64,000 bases of DNA from JAGPCK01 sp964535575 (GTDB lineage Bacteria > Bacteroidota > Bacteroidia > UKL13-3). Each line of letters begins with the position of its first letter. Position 1 is the stretch's first letter. Below are positions 9,131 to 17,616 of this stretch, one piece after another. The stretch covers positions 62,001 to 126,000 of the forward strand of contig CAZHTC010000002.1 of the NCBI GenBank assembly GCA_964535575.1. Reading direction: 5' to 3'. The notes below the pieces were generated by a model. That model was not told the DNA's origin. It saw nothing but the letters and a program-made list of their open reading frames with translations, and ran no database searches. The translations under genes and the position numbers were made by a program.

Positions 9131-10068
9131 ATTTAGGAAAATTAAAAAAAATCGAAAACCTGCGCAGCATTTGGGAGCATGAAGCGTCTGATTTTACCAA
9201 ATGGCTGGCAGAGGCAGGTAATATTCAATTGCTGAGCGAAGAAACTGGGATTAATATTAAAGTGCTGCAAACAGAGGCCTATGATGGGGATTTCAGGGTA
9301 GATATATTGGCGCAGGAGGAGGAGACAGGAAAAAAAATTATTATCGAAAACCAGCTAGAGAAGACTAATCACGACCATCTGGGTAAAATTATTACCTATG
9401 CCGCGGGTCACGAAGCCGAGTACATTATCTGGATTGTGAAGGAGTTTAGACCTGAGCACCAGCAAGCCATTGAATGGCTGAATGAGCACACCAGTGAAAA
9501 GATTAATTTTTTTGGGATTCACATTGAACTTTGGCAAATAGGCGCATCTGAAATTGCCCCTAAGTTTAATGTCATCTCCAAACCCAATGAATGGACCAAG
9601 GCTATTCGCTCAGGCAATGTAAGTACCCAGGAACTAAGTCAAAACTCTAAAACACTTTTAGCCTTCTTAGATAAGTTTATCACTTTTTGCAAGGAACAAA
9701 AAACCATTCTTGCTTTACCCAACCCTCATCCCAAAACACCTTCGTACTACATGATAGGAATAAAAACCTCTATTGGGTATATTGCAGTAAAGTTGAACAA
9801 TTCGCAACATATAGTAAAGGTTGAATTCTTTTTTAAAGAGAAGGAGAAGTATACCAAGTTGAAGGAATTATTTGAGAAGGAGCCGGGCAACGAATTTTTG
9901 AAACAGCTTAGCTGGGATGACTTACCTAATTATAAAGGAGCTAACATCGGTTTTTCAGGATACTTAAATGCAGAGGATGAAACTACATGGGCAGGAACAT
10001 TTAAGTTTATAAAAGATAAAGCAGAATTGATACAGGCAAAGCTGCCGGTATTGTTAAACAAATTATGA
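9127..10068 (+). CDS. DUF4268-type protein with N-terminal PD-(D/E)XK-like domain
   Basis: This 313-residue protein has an N-terminal nuclease-like core: VDILA with D59, then IIIENQ with E74-x-Q76, followed by NHDHLGKIITYAAG. E-x-Q replaces E-x-K, a known variant of the fold. The C-terminal part (about 170-313) matches the DUF4268 pattern (YYMIGIKTSIGYIAVKL strand, then FFFKEKEKY). Such proteins are often found beside restriction-modification genes, but their role is not established. The ATGA overlap with the preceding gene places it in the same transcript. It closes the operon; 183 bp without a gene follow. Confidence 0.8.
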   Translation: MNLGKLKKIENLRSIWEHEASDFTKWLAEAGNIQLLSEETGINIKVLQTEAYDGDFRVDILAQEEETGKKIIIENQLEKTNHDHLGKIITYAAGHEAEYIIWIVKEFRPEHQQAIEWLNEHTSEKINFFGIHIELWQIGASEIAPKFNVISKPNEWTKAIRSGNVSTQELSQNSKTLLAFLDKFITFCKEQKTILALPNPHPKTPSYYMIGIKTSIGYIAVKLNNSQHIVKVEFFFKEKEKYTKLKELFEKEPGNEFLKQLSWDDLPNYKGANIGFSGYLNAEDETTWAGTFKFIKDKAELIQAKLPVLLNKL

Positions 10069-10251
10069 TGAAGAACAGGAATAAGCTTATGTAACCGGAC
10101 CTGAAGCAGGGTAGTTATAAGCAACCTTAATAAACTGATTAGTAGAAGATAACTTATGTAACGGTTATGTAACTGAAGGTAACACAGATGTAACAGGGTA
10201 AGATGTAAATAGTTGGTAGTAAGTGATTAATTAATAATTAGGTAGGTATAA
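10069..10251. repeat. intergenic region with repeated TTATGTAAC motifs
   Basis: The motif CTTATGTAAC occurs at 10086-10095 and 10153-10162, TTATGTAAC at 10165-10173, and GATGTAAC at 10187-10194, with a further GGTAACAC between them. The same orientation and close spacing suggest iterated binding sites or a decayed short tandem repeat between two defence operons. No gene is seen here. Confidence 0.5.
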
Positions 10252-11700
10252 ATGAAACCTTGGGAAAACAGAGCTATAGCATTATTAGAAAGAAGTCTGC
10301 ACCCAATACCGGTTGAATTAAATGAGCTGGATTGGAAAAGTGGTCTTTCAGATAAATCAGAACGACTTGCCCAACATATATCGGCTCTATGTCATCAACC
10401 AGGTGGAGGATTCATGGTATTTGGAGTTACCAATGCAGGAGCAATACAAGCTTTGGGTAAAGAGGCAATTGATGAGATTATAAAAAAGCTGGGCAACATT
10501 GCACGAAATAATCTGGCGCAGGCCGTAAGTTTGGATCATAGTATTATTGAATTTAAAGGCCAGCCACTGTTGTTTATTTATATTGAAGAAAGTGCCTTTA
10601 AACCGGTTCATTTACGGGGAGCCAGTATTTTTGAATGTTATAAACGATCCGCTGGGCAAACCGTTAAAATGTCGAATCAGGAAGTTAAGGCAATCATTAC
10701 ACAGGCCCAGAATATTTCTTTTGAAGAGCAAGTGGCTTTGCCAATGATTGAAGCCGATGAGGTATTGAAATTAATAGATTATGATGCCTATTTCAGGCTA
10801 ACTCAAAAACCCCTGCCTGAAAACAAACTCGCCATACTTGAAACGCTGGCAGACGAAGAAATAATAACCCATGCAAACGGGGAGTGGAGCATAAACAATT
10901 TGGGAGCAATATTATTTGGGAAAAATTTAAACGAATTCAAAAGTTTAAAGCGCAAAGCTGTAAGGGTAATATTATACAAAGGCCATAGCAATATTGAAGC
11001 AGTAAAAGAGCAGGAGGGCAACAAAGGATACGCTGCAGGATTTGAAGGATTGATACAATATATACTTGATCAATTACCAACCAATGAAGTTATTGAAAGT
11101 GCATTACGAAAGCAGGTAAAAATGTATCCTGAAAAGGCTATAAGGGAATTTGTGGCCAATGCATTAATTCATCAGGATTTTGCCATAACCGGCACGGGAG
11201 TATTGATTGAAATATACGATGACCGGATTGAGATTACCAATCCGGGGGCCCCTTTGGTAGATACCAACCGGTTTATAGATACAGTTCCCAAGTCGAGGAA
11301 TGAAATGCTGGCCTCCTTATTACGCAGGTTGAATATTTGTGAAGAGAGGGGCAGCGGGGTTGACCGGGCTATACAGGCTATAGAGGTTTTTCAATTACCA
11401 GCCCCTAAATTTATTAAAGGAGATGATTATACAAGAGTAATTGTTTATGCTCACCAGACATTGTCCAAAATGGATAAAGAAGATCGCATCAGGGCATGTT
11501 ACCAGCATTGTTGTTTGCATTACGTAAGTAATATGAGCACAAATAATCAAACTGTACGGAAACGGTTTAATATTTCAGATAAAAACTATCCGATGGCATC
11601 GAGAATTCTATCTGATACGGTTGATAGTGGTTATATAAAACTCTCCGATCCGGGCAGTGCATCCAAAAAACATGCTTCATACATTCCATTCTGGGCATGA
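10252..11700 (+). CDS. AlbA_2 (Schlafen-like) domain protein with GHKL-type ATPase domain
   Basis: This 482-residue protein begins with an AlbA_2 (Schlafen AlbA_2/DUF296-style) domain over residues 1-150, recognisable by the GGGFMVFGVTNAG and KPVHLRG...CYKRSAGQTVKM segments. The middle carries the HATPase_c_4-like region with the N box REFVANALIHQDF and IEIYDDRIEITNPG, then GSGVDRAI. A winged-helix-like tail ends the protein. Members are often annotated as transcriptional regulators or putative DNA-binding ATPases, and many lie in defence islands. It is coupled by ATGA overlap to a SLOG-family gene, and a 119-residue gene starts 3 bp after that, so the three probably act together. Confidence 0.85.
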   Translation: MKPWENRAIALLERSLHPIPVELNELDWKSGLSDKSERLAQHISALCHQPGGGFMVFGVTNAGAIQALGKEAIDEIIKKLGNIARNNLAQAVSLDHSIIEFKGQPLLFIYIEESAFKPVHLRGASIFECYKRSAGQTVKMSNQEVKAIITQAQNISFEEQVALPMIEADEVLKLIDYDAYFRLTQKPLPENKLAILETLADEEIITHANGEWSINNLGAILFGKNLNEFKSLKRKAVRVILYKGHSNIEAVKEQEGNKGYAAGFEGLIQYILDQLPTNEVIESALRKQVKMYPEKAIREFVANALIHQDFAITGTGVLIEIYDDRIEITNPGAPLVDTNRFIDTVPKSRNEMLASLLRRLNICEERGSGVDRAIQAIEVFQLPAPKFIKGDDYTRVIVYAHQTLSKMDKEDRIRACYQHCCLHYVSNMSTNNQTVRKRFNISDKNYPMASRILSDTVDSGYIKLSDPGSASKKHASYIPFWA

Positions 11701-12158
11701 TGTATAAAGACTACATTGGGAATATTGAACTTTTAGAGTTGCCAAAAACAGCCTTTTTGTGTAGCAGAAAGGTGCCTGCTTCAATAGTGTTAAAATGTTA
11801 TGATTGGGCGGTAGAGCAAAGAGAATTGGGCGTTTGTGTTATTAGTGGTTTTCACAGCCAAATAGAAAAGGATGTGTTGCATTATTTACTCAAAGGTAAA
11901 CAACCTATCATTCTGGCATTAGCAAGAGGACTAAAAGAAAAGTTAGAACCTGAATTTGAAAAACCATTTGAGCAAGGCAGGCTGCTTATTATTTCACCTT
12001 TTGAGAAGTCTGTAAAGCGTGTAACAATGCAAACCGCTTCAGTAAGAAACCAGCTTATGTTAAGCCTTGCGGATAAGGTGACCGTTGGTTACATAGACAA
12101 AAGGGGGCAATTGAAAGAATTGCTGCAAAACTATTCGGGATCAATAAATACGTTATAG
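11697..12158 (+). CDS. DprA-like SLOG-family protein
   Basis: This 153-residue protein is a compact Rossmann-like domain of the SLOG/DprA superfamily. The key element is VISGFHSQIEKDVLHYLL (about residues 48-65), matching the SGFxS-x-x-E loop that binds nucleotides in DprA-like proteins. The strands QPIILALARGL and GRLLIISPF follow, as does VRNQLMLSLADKV, equivalent to the R-N segment of DprA. It lacks the DprA flanking domains and is half the size of DprA, so a role in transformation is unlikely. SLOG domains are proposed nucleotide-signal sensors or processing enzymes in several defence systems. Its start overlaps the AlbA_2 gene stop. Confidence 0.75.
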   Translation: MMYKDYIGNIELLELPKTAFLCSRKVPASIVLKCYDWAVEQRELGVCVISGFHSQIEKDVLHYLLKGKQPIILALARGLKEKLEPEFEKPFEQGRLLIISPFEKSVKRVTMQTASVRNQLMLSLADKVTVGYIDKRGQLKELLQNYSGSINTL

Positions 12159-12161
12159 CAT

Positions 12162-12521
12162 ATGAAAAATAAGGAGATGAGTTTGGGGTATATTCGGGGA
12201 TTTGAATCACAGCATATAAGTGCTTTCCCGTATTTTAATATTACGGTTAAAGATTGCTGGGGCTCTAAAATTGATGTGTATGAAGAAACAGAGAAGGGAA
12301 TAAAAATAACATTCCACAGCAATGGGGAGTACTTCCAGGTGTTATTAAGGAGGCAAAATGGTAAAGGGGACATGAAGGGAGATATAATAGTGGATAATGA
12401 AGTAGTAGGGACCTGTTATTATAGATTATTTCAGGGTGGCGGGCAAACACTGTTTTGGGGCGAATGGGCAGAAAATACTGGAAAGTGGCATTCGGTAATA
12501 GAGGTGTTTTTTTCTAATTAA
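12162..12521 (+). CDS. hypothetical small protein of the AlbA_2-SLOG operon
   Basis: I do not recognise this 119-residue protein. It is acidic to neutral, mostly beta-rich in appearance, with aromatic residues such as CWGSKIDVY and LFWGEWAEN and no signal peptide or membrane segment. It starts 3 bp after the SLOG gene stop and is therefore almost certainly co-transcribed with the AlbA_2 and SLOG genes. It could be a third component or an inhibitor of the pair. Confidence 0.65.
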   Translation: MKNKEMSLGYIRGFESQHISAFPYFNITVKDCWGSKIDVYEETEKGIKITFHSNGEYFQVLLRRQNGKGDMKGDIIVDNEVVGTCYYRLFQGGGQTLFWGEWAENTGKWHSVIEVFFSN

Positions 12522-12594
12522 ATTATCGTTTGCTTAGTGTTCATCAATACGAAACTCTAAACACAAGAGATAGGTGGCAGAACATAACTTTAAA

Positions 12595-13500
12595 ATGGAT
12601 GAACGCTGGACACTTTTTACTAAAAGCAATAGTTACGATGAATTTAGTAAAACGTGCATTCCTGATTTGTACCTAAAGCCTGAAGTACCAGAAGATATCA
12701 GAGAAATGTTTGCATTTATTCATCGCTTGCTATCCTTGAGTTATTTTGAGTGGGAGCTTTATGATATAGCGTCATTAAAATCTCTACAAACCTTTGAAGC
12801 TGCCATGCGACAACGTTACAAAGAGGTTATGGGTAAAGAATGGGAGAAAGTTACGATGAGGCCTTTAGTAAAATGGTTTGAACAGAGAGGTTATTTTGAG
12901 GCGTTAAATGCAGAGTTTATGGAACAGGTGGTAGATATTCGCAACCGTCAATCGCATCCTGATCGGCATAATGTAAGTGGTTTTATTATTCGTCAATGGA
13001 TTGATCATTCCCGTGATTGTATTAACGGACTTTATGAAGATATTAACCTAAGAAAAAAGCGAAAAAGTTGGGTACTGAAAATGAACCAATGGGTTACGAA
13101 ACATAAAACTAAAGAATGGTTACTTTATAAGAATAACAAAGAGTACTATTTAATTCAACGGCCAGTATTTTTATTCTATGATAACAAAAGGCAAAAGTAT
13201 CATTATCGTTTTCATGTGATTAATGATATGTTTACCAAATCGGAAGATAGATCAACAATAGGGATCTTAAGTTTGACCGCAAGCGGGTATGAAGTAAATG
13301 GAGAAGAAATGCTGTTGAGGGTTGGAGATGATCTTTTCACACTTACGAGCCACTTACACGACAGGGACCGTGAAGTTTTCAGAATATGTCGTCAGCAGTT
13401 ATTGGACAGAAGCAGTCAGGTTTATAAGGATAATGTGATTTGCGAGTTAGGCATTGGTGATGAATTTAATAGTTATTTCAGGCCTTTTTTGAAATTGTAA
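12595..13500 (+). CDS. HEPN-like domain protein (putative RNase)
   Basis: From the ATG at 12595 (MDERWTLF) this protein has 301 residues; a GTG at 12574 would add 7. The first 140 residues are helical, and the segment DIRNRQSHP contains R-N-x3-H (R116...H121 counting from the ATG), the R-x4-6-H signature of HEPN ribonucleases with a polar residue after the Arg. The second half is a separate beta-rich region (FLFYDNKRQKYHYRFHVIND, DDLFTLTSHLHD) without a known family. HEPN proteins act as RNases in toxin-antitoxin and abortive-infection systems. No MNT nucleotidyltransferase partner is adjacent. The HEPN call rests on the motif and helical context. Confidence 0.6.
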   Translation: MDERWTLFTKSNSYDEFSKTCIPDLYLKPEVPEDIREMFAFIHRLLSLSYFEWELYDIASLKSLQTFEAAMRQRYKEVMGKEWEKVTMRPLVKWFEQRGYFEALNAEFMEQVVDIRNRQSHPDRHNVSGFIIRQWIDHSRDCINGLYEDINLRKKRKSWVLKMNQWVTKHKTKEWLLYKNNKEYYLIQRPVFLFYDNKRQKYHYRFHVINDMFTKSEDRSTIGILSLTASGYEVNGEEMLLRVGDDLFTLTSHLHDRDREVFRICRQQLLDRSSQVYKDNVICELGIGDEFNSYFRPFLKL

Positions 13501-13555
13501 GTTTTTGCTATATTTGCTGTGCATGTGATTTTGTGTTTATTAAACCATTAAACAC

Positions 13556-15595
13556 ATGTTAAACAAAGAAAAAATGGAGCAAATTGGCAAGCTCCTTAAG
13601 CAAGGCCAATATGAGCAGGCTTTTGAAACCCTAAAAGAGTTTCCTCTCTATGTAATAGCTGATTATTTGCCCGAAAAGAGCAAAAGCAAACCGATTGAGT
13701 ATTGGCTGGTCTTCATAGATCATTTTTATGAGCACCCGTTATTTAAAAGTGAATGGCTTTATCCTATTCTCAATAAGTTCTGGTGGAGTTTTGATGAAAG
13801 CACTTTGCCTGGTGCAACAGCACTGGCTGAAAAATCCCCATCTCTATTTATAAACTCCCTTAGGTTAAATAAGGTATTTCTGAATGAAACAAAGTTTGGA
13901 CTACTCAAGCAGTTTCACCAATCAGCTAACGATTACATTCGAAAGCACTTTTTATTCATGAATTTATTGCTGATAAAGGAAAATGATTTCAAACAGAGGA
14001 TACAACTGATTGAACTTTCCTTATCAAAAGAGCAACCTGTAAACGTAATGGCAGATTTGGCCTTTTGGTATGAATCAAAACGAGCTCTTTTGTATCGAGT
14101 ACCTAACATTGACAAAATACAGTCAGGGCTTCATGAACTTGTTGAAACGATAAATTTATTTCTTCCGGCTTATTTTTCATCTGAAAGACAAATAGACTAT
14201 CAGGGTGATCTGGTAGAACAAAGCATAAAACGCCTAACCTGGCACGTTAAACCTCAAAATCCATTTACCTGGCAATGCCTGAATGTATGGTTAGAATACA
14301 ATATTTTCCTTAACAGGGAATTGTACCTCTACTGTTATAATCTTCATTGGGAGGTGGAAATTATGCAACATGAGGTTTGTCTAAAGAGTATGAAGGAAGA
14401 AGATGATTTTAAATGGCAGTACAATGGAATGAAACTGCATTTCTGGTTACATGAAAGGATGAGAGAGGCTGCAGATTTTGTGGAGACCGAAGTATATGAA
14501 GAAAGAATGTTTATCCCAGGGAAAAACGATGATGACTATAACATGAATTACATCGGGGCAATTCACAAGTATGCTACACATTGTGTTGCTGATGATATGG
14601 TATTTGATTTAGAAACAAACCAATTAAGTAAATGTGTTATTCCGGTTTGGTATGGATTTTATGCGAATGCATACGGGAGGTATGTTTCTAAATCAACCAA
14701 ATATTTGATGCAAAAGGAATCATGGGTTACAACTGTGGGGAAGGTGTTGGTTGATACCAACGGAAAAGGATTTCCAATGCGATGGATGAGGCCTGCTGAG
14801 TTTGAAAAGATGATAAAGGCAAATCTAAGGGAGACTGAAATCAGTTTTGAGAGTATTTACAACTTGCTTGTAATGGATGTTTCCAAACCGGGAAACCTCA
14901 GAAAATTTAATATAGCGGCTAAACCCTTTATTAAAATCGGAAATTGGATATGTGGATTTGATAACATATTAGGTGAATCAAGTACTCAGGTGGGTTTAAT
15001 AGACAACTTAATGAGAATTAATTCGGAAGGGCGAAAGAATATCCAGAAAGAGGAAACTTCTCAGATGGAAAAAAAATTAGCTGAACTATTCCGTTCAAAA
15101 GGATTCAAGGCAGTTGAATCAAAAGAAACAAATACGGGCGAAATTGATGTTCTGGTATATGAGAATGGGCATCTGTTGTTAATTGAGTTGAAAAGGGGAG
15201 CACTCAGAGTAAGCATGGAAGAAGTATGGACCGAAAGGATGAACCTTTTGCAACATGCTTCCATACAAGTACAGCGAATAAAAGAAGAAATACTTCAGGA
15301 GAATTCGGTAATCTCAGATTTATTGGGTGTAAACATAATGGAGTCGCCTGTAATTTTTCCTTTAATTGTATCCTCATCCTTTGAAGCAGACCATGAATTA
15401 TTAGAAGGGGTTAAAAAAATCAGTTTATTTGAGTTAAGAAAAATATTGTTGAAGAGTGACTTTGATGCAATGAGAAATGCTGGAAATAATCCAATACTTG
15501 AAATCAAGAAAATGTTAGAGGCGAATTGGGTATGGCGGCACTTAGTCACAACGGATGATTTACAAAGGCCAACCACGGTATTCTATTCGATATAA
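13556..15595 (+). CDS. large protein with C-terminal PD-(D/E)XK nuclease domain
   Basis: This 679-residue protein has a long N-terminal region (1-500) I do not recognise. It is helical with many W, F and Y residues and could be a sensor or scaffold. From residue 504 a clear PD-(D/E)XK fold follows: helix MEKKLAELFRSKGF, then GEIDVLV with D531 and LIELKRG with E544-x-K546. The remaining tail holds helical segments that probably complete the domain. No signal peptide is seen. The context (defence island, 55 bp after the HEPN-like gene and 64 bp before a small unknown gene) suggests an anti-phage nuclease. Confidence 0.75.
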   Translation: MLNKEKMEQIGKLLKQGQYEQAFETLKEFPLYVIADYLPEKSKSKPIEYWLVFIDHFYEHPLFKSEWLYPILNKFWWSFDESTLPGATALAEKSPSLFINSLRLNKVFLNETKFGLLKQFHQSANDYIRKHFLFMNLLLIKENDFKQRIQLIELSLSKEQPVNVMADLAFWYESKRALLYRVPNIDKIQSGLHELVETINLFLPAYFSSERQIDYQGDLVEQSIKRLTWHVKPQNPFTWQCLNVWLEYNIFLNRELYLYCYNLHWEVEIMQHEVCLKSMKEEDDFKWQYNGMKLHFWLHERMREAADFVETEVYEERMFIPGKNDDDYNMNYIGAIHKYATHCVADDMVFDLETNQLSKCVIPVWYGFYANAYGRYVSKSTKYLMQKESWVTTVGKVLVDTNGKGFPMRWMRPAEFEKMIKANLRETEISFESIYNLLVMDVSKPGNLRKFNIAAKPFIKIGNWICGFDNILGESSTQVGLIDNLMRINSEGRKNIQKEETSQMEKKLAELFRSKGFKAVESKETNTGEIDVLVYENGHLLLIELKRGALRVSMEEVWTERMNLLQHASIQVQRIKEEILQENSVISDLLGVNIMESPVIFPLIVSSSFEADHELLEGVKKISLFELRKILLKSDFDAMRNAGNNPILEIKKMLEANWVWRHLVTTDDLQRPTTVFYSI

Positions 15596-15659
15596 TTTCT
15601 TCCTGATCAATTTTTTTAGTAAGTTTGGGATGATTATTAAAAGTATACACTAATTAGTC

Positions 15660-16265
15660 ATGTCAGAGGATATGGTACCTTATGAGCAAAAAACTATTGA
15701 GTTGGAATCTCATAACGGGCCAGTATCTGTGAAACTAAAAAAAGTTAACGGTATACTGATCCCCCACGGTAGTTTTATTGATAATGATGGACTATATGAA
15801 AGATTGTGCAAAGTAGTTACTGATGACACAATAAGTTTGCTTCGAAAAATAGTTCAAACTAATAAAATAGAATATAAGGCGCAGTCAATATTTGGGCTTA
15901 ATTTTGGCAAGCAAAGTGGGGAGGGTTTAACTATTGACCAGTTACAACAGCGTTTTGAGGAAGGATTAAACTTTGAATTTGATGAGTTCAATTTTTCTGC
16001 TTCACTATTTTTAATCGCCAGCAGAGAATATAAAAAAGATATGCAGTTTTGGTTTTTATACATGGAGCTGCATTGCTGGAAGGAGGACTGGCTGCATTTG
16101 GCTACAGATAAAATGCATCAGATATGGCAGTATAGTATAAATGGACACAAGTATTTTTTGGATCAAGGGTTAACATCTGCAGAGATTAGATCAGTTGGCA
16201 AAGCATTGTACCATGAATTAGAGTCCGATTATTATACAAATTATCAGTCGGTCGATAAAATGTAA
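15660..16265 (+). CDS. hypothetical protein
   Basis: This 201-residue protein belongs to no family I recognise. It is acidic, with FNFSASLFLIASREYKKDMQ forming a probable buried helix and several tryptophans in the second half. There is no signal peptide. The start ATG at 15660 follows a 64-bp gap after the nuclease gene, so the two could share a transcript, and a partner role is possible. It is the last plus-strand gene of the defence block before the convergent toxin-antitoxin pair. Confidence 0.6.
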   Translation: MSEDMVPYEQKTIELESHNGPVSVKLKKVNGILIPHGSFIDNDGLYERLCKVVTDDTISLLRKIVQTNKIEYKAQSIFGLNFGKQSGEGLTIDQLQQRFEEGLNFEFDEFNFSASLFLIASREYKKDMQFWFLYMELHCWKEDWLHLATDKMHQIWQYSINGHKYFLDQGLTSAEIRSVGKALYHELESDYYTNYQSVDKM

Positions 16266-16418
16266 TTCACAATATTGTTTGGGAGACTTTAAATTTAGGT
16301 ATAGTGGATGATAATTTGGGGTTTAAAATCCTCTCTCTGTCCCCCCAGATAAACGTAGGTTGCGCCTAAGCATGTTTTACGGGTAGCTTGTACCTAATGC
16401 ATTCCGCCCTGCTCATAT

Positions 16419-16763
16419 TTATTTCAAATATTTCAATATCCTCTCCCTTTCCTCGTTTTCTTTATCCCCTTTATAGTACAATTCAATCAATATAATTTTT
16501 TCTTCCTGCTCAAACCACGCATACACTAAACGCAATCCCGTATTGCTTCCTTTTCCCTTCAGCGCTTTGCAAGCTATTTTTTTCACCTTAATTACACAAC
16601 TGCTTAAGCCAAGCCCGTGAATTTCATAGCTGAAGGGAGGCCTGGCATCGGGGGCCACGGCCAGTACCTGTTTCACTACCTTCAGGTCGTCATCAAGAGA
16701 ACGAAACCTTTTAAGCAGCTTCTTCAGGTCTTTTTCAAATTCAGACAGCTCTTCAAACTTCAT
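16419..16763 (-). CDS. RelE/ParE-type toxin
   Basis: This 114-residue protein ends with GLRLVYAWFEQEEKIILIELYYKGDKENEERERI, typical of RelE-superfamily mRNA interferase folds (a beta-sheet core followed by a K/E-rich helix). An N-terminal helix rich in K, D and E precedes the core. It starts 2 bp after the stop of the upstream gene, an HTH-Panacea protein, so the two form a bicistronic toxin-antitoxin unit with the antitoxin first. A second, truncated copy of its C-terminus is found at 18697-18762. Confidence 0.82.
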   Translation of the reverse strand: MKFEELSEFEKDLKKLLKRFRSLDDDLKVVKQVLAVAPDARPPFSYEIHGLGLSSCVIKVKKIACKALKGKGSNTGLRLVYAWFEQEEKIILIELYYKGDKENEERERILKYLK

Positions 16764-16765
16764 GC

Positions 16766-17539
16766 TTACTCCTCGTCATAGGTTCGTACTGAAAAGGGCA
16801 GCTCGCGGTAAAACGCGAGTTCGTAATTTATCACTGCTCCCTCTTTGGTGGCTTTCCAGGGCATGTCGTTGTGCGAGTACTCGCTGATGGCCGACCCGCT
16901 CCAGTCGCTGTATTGTTCAATCACCCGGTCAATCATCTCTTTTTCGGCCCCGTTCAATTGGGTCAGGTCGGGCTTCACTAGGGGCATGTAGCGGGTTTGT
17001 TCATAGTTGTGGTATTTGGCTTTAAACTTTTTCAGTTCTCCCTTTTCCATCATGTCGGCCATGATCGCATTCATTTTCTGGGGTACAGGTCCATAGGGAA
17101 GTTTGCGGTAAACAGCACCCGTTAGGTGTTCTTCGTGCAATTCATAATAATTAAAATCGCAGAAGTAAAGTAATTTGTACAAAAGAGTTTCACCTACATT
17201 GGGTTTTCCGGCACACCGCTCCAGGATGTAGAGCAATACCTGCTTAAACTTGGCGGTTTTAAGTTTGGGTACGTCAATCCGCATCTCCTTTGAGGGGCTG
17301 GGTTTTTCTGTATCCAGTTGTTCCGGCTTAAAGGATGAGGCCATTATTTCATGAATATTAAAGCCAAGTACCGAAGAAAGCCCGGCCAGTTCAATAGCCG
17401 AAACCATGCGCTTACCTGATTCCATTTGGGTAATGGCAGTTCGGGTAAGCTCCATTTTTTCCGCGAGTTTTTCCTGGGAAATTGCTTTGAGATTACGGTA
17501 GTAGGCTATTCGTTTTCCTAGTTCTTCCTGTGGAATCAT
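16766..17539 (-). CDS. Panacea (DUF4065) antitoxin with N-terminal XRE HTH
   Basis: Residues 1-60 (from the ATG at 17539, MIPQEELGKRIAYYRN) form a Cro/CI-type helix-turn-helix with SQEKLAEKMELTRTAITQMESG. Residues about 100-250 are a Panacea/SocA-like domain: LLYKLLYFCDFNYYE, RKLPYGPVPQ and a terminal WSGSAISEYSH...PWK. Panacea is a widely shuffled antitoxin domain that neutralises unrelated toxins, here paired with a RelE-like protein. An in-frame TTG 7 codons earlier is a less likely start. A 25-bp near-perfect palindrome starts 27 bases upstream and is the likely autoregulatory operator. Confidence 0.88.
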   Translation of the reverse strand: MIPQEELGKRIAYYRNLKAISQEKLAEKMELTRTAITQMESGKRMVSAIELAGLSSVLGFNIHEIMASSFKPEQLDTEKPSPSKEMRIDVPKLKTAKFKQVLLYILERCAGKPNVGETLLYKLLYFCDFNYYELHEEHLTGAVYRKLPYGPVPQKMNAIMADMMEKGELKKFKAKYHNYEQTRYMPLVKPDLTQLNGAEKEMIDRVIEQYSDWSGSAISEYSHNDMPWKATKEGAVINYELAFYRELPFSVRTYDEE

Positions 17540-17565
17540 ATTGGCTGAGTTAATGTGCAAATATA

Positions 17566-17590
17566 AGATTGTTTTAAATTAAAACAATCT
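17566..17590. promoter_or_regulatory. palindromic operator of the toxin-antitoxin operon
   Basis: AGATTGTTTTAA (17566-17577) is mirrored perfectly by TTAAAACAATCT (17579-17590) around a single central base. It lies 27 bases before the HTH-Panacea start codon. A long perfect inverted repeat directly upstream of an XRE regulator is the expected autorepression site; binding itself is inferred. Confidence 0.75.
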
Positions 17591-17616
17591 ATTGTTCGTA
17601 TTTAACACAATAGGTA

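Noticed and set aside
1838..10068. Assignment as DISARM or BREX
   Set aside because: The helicase-methylase pair recalls both, but drmA, drmB, brxC and pglZ homologues are not present in the window.
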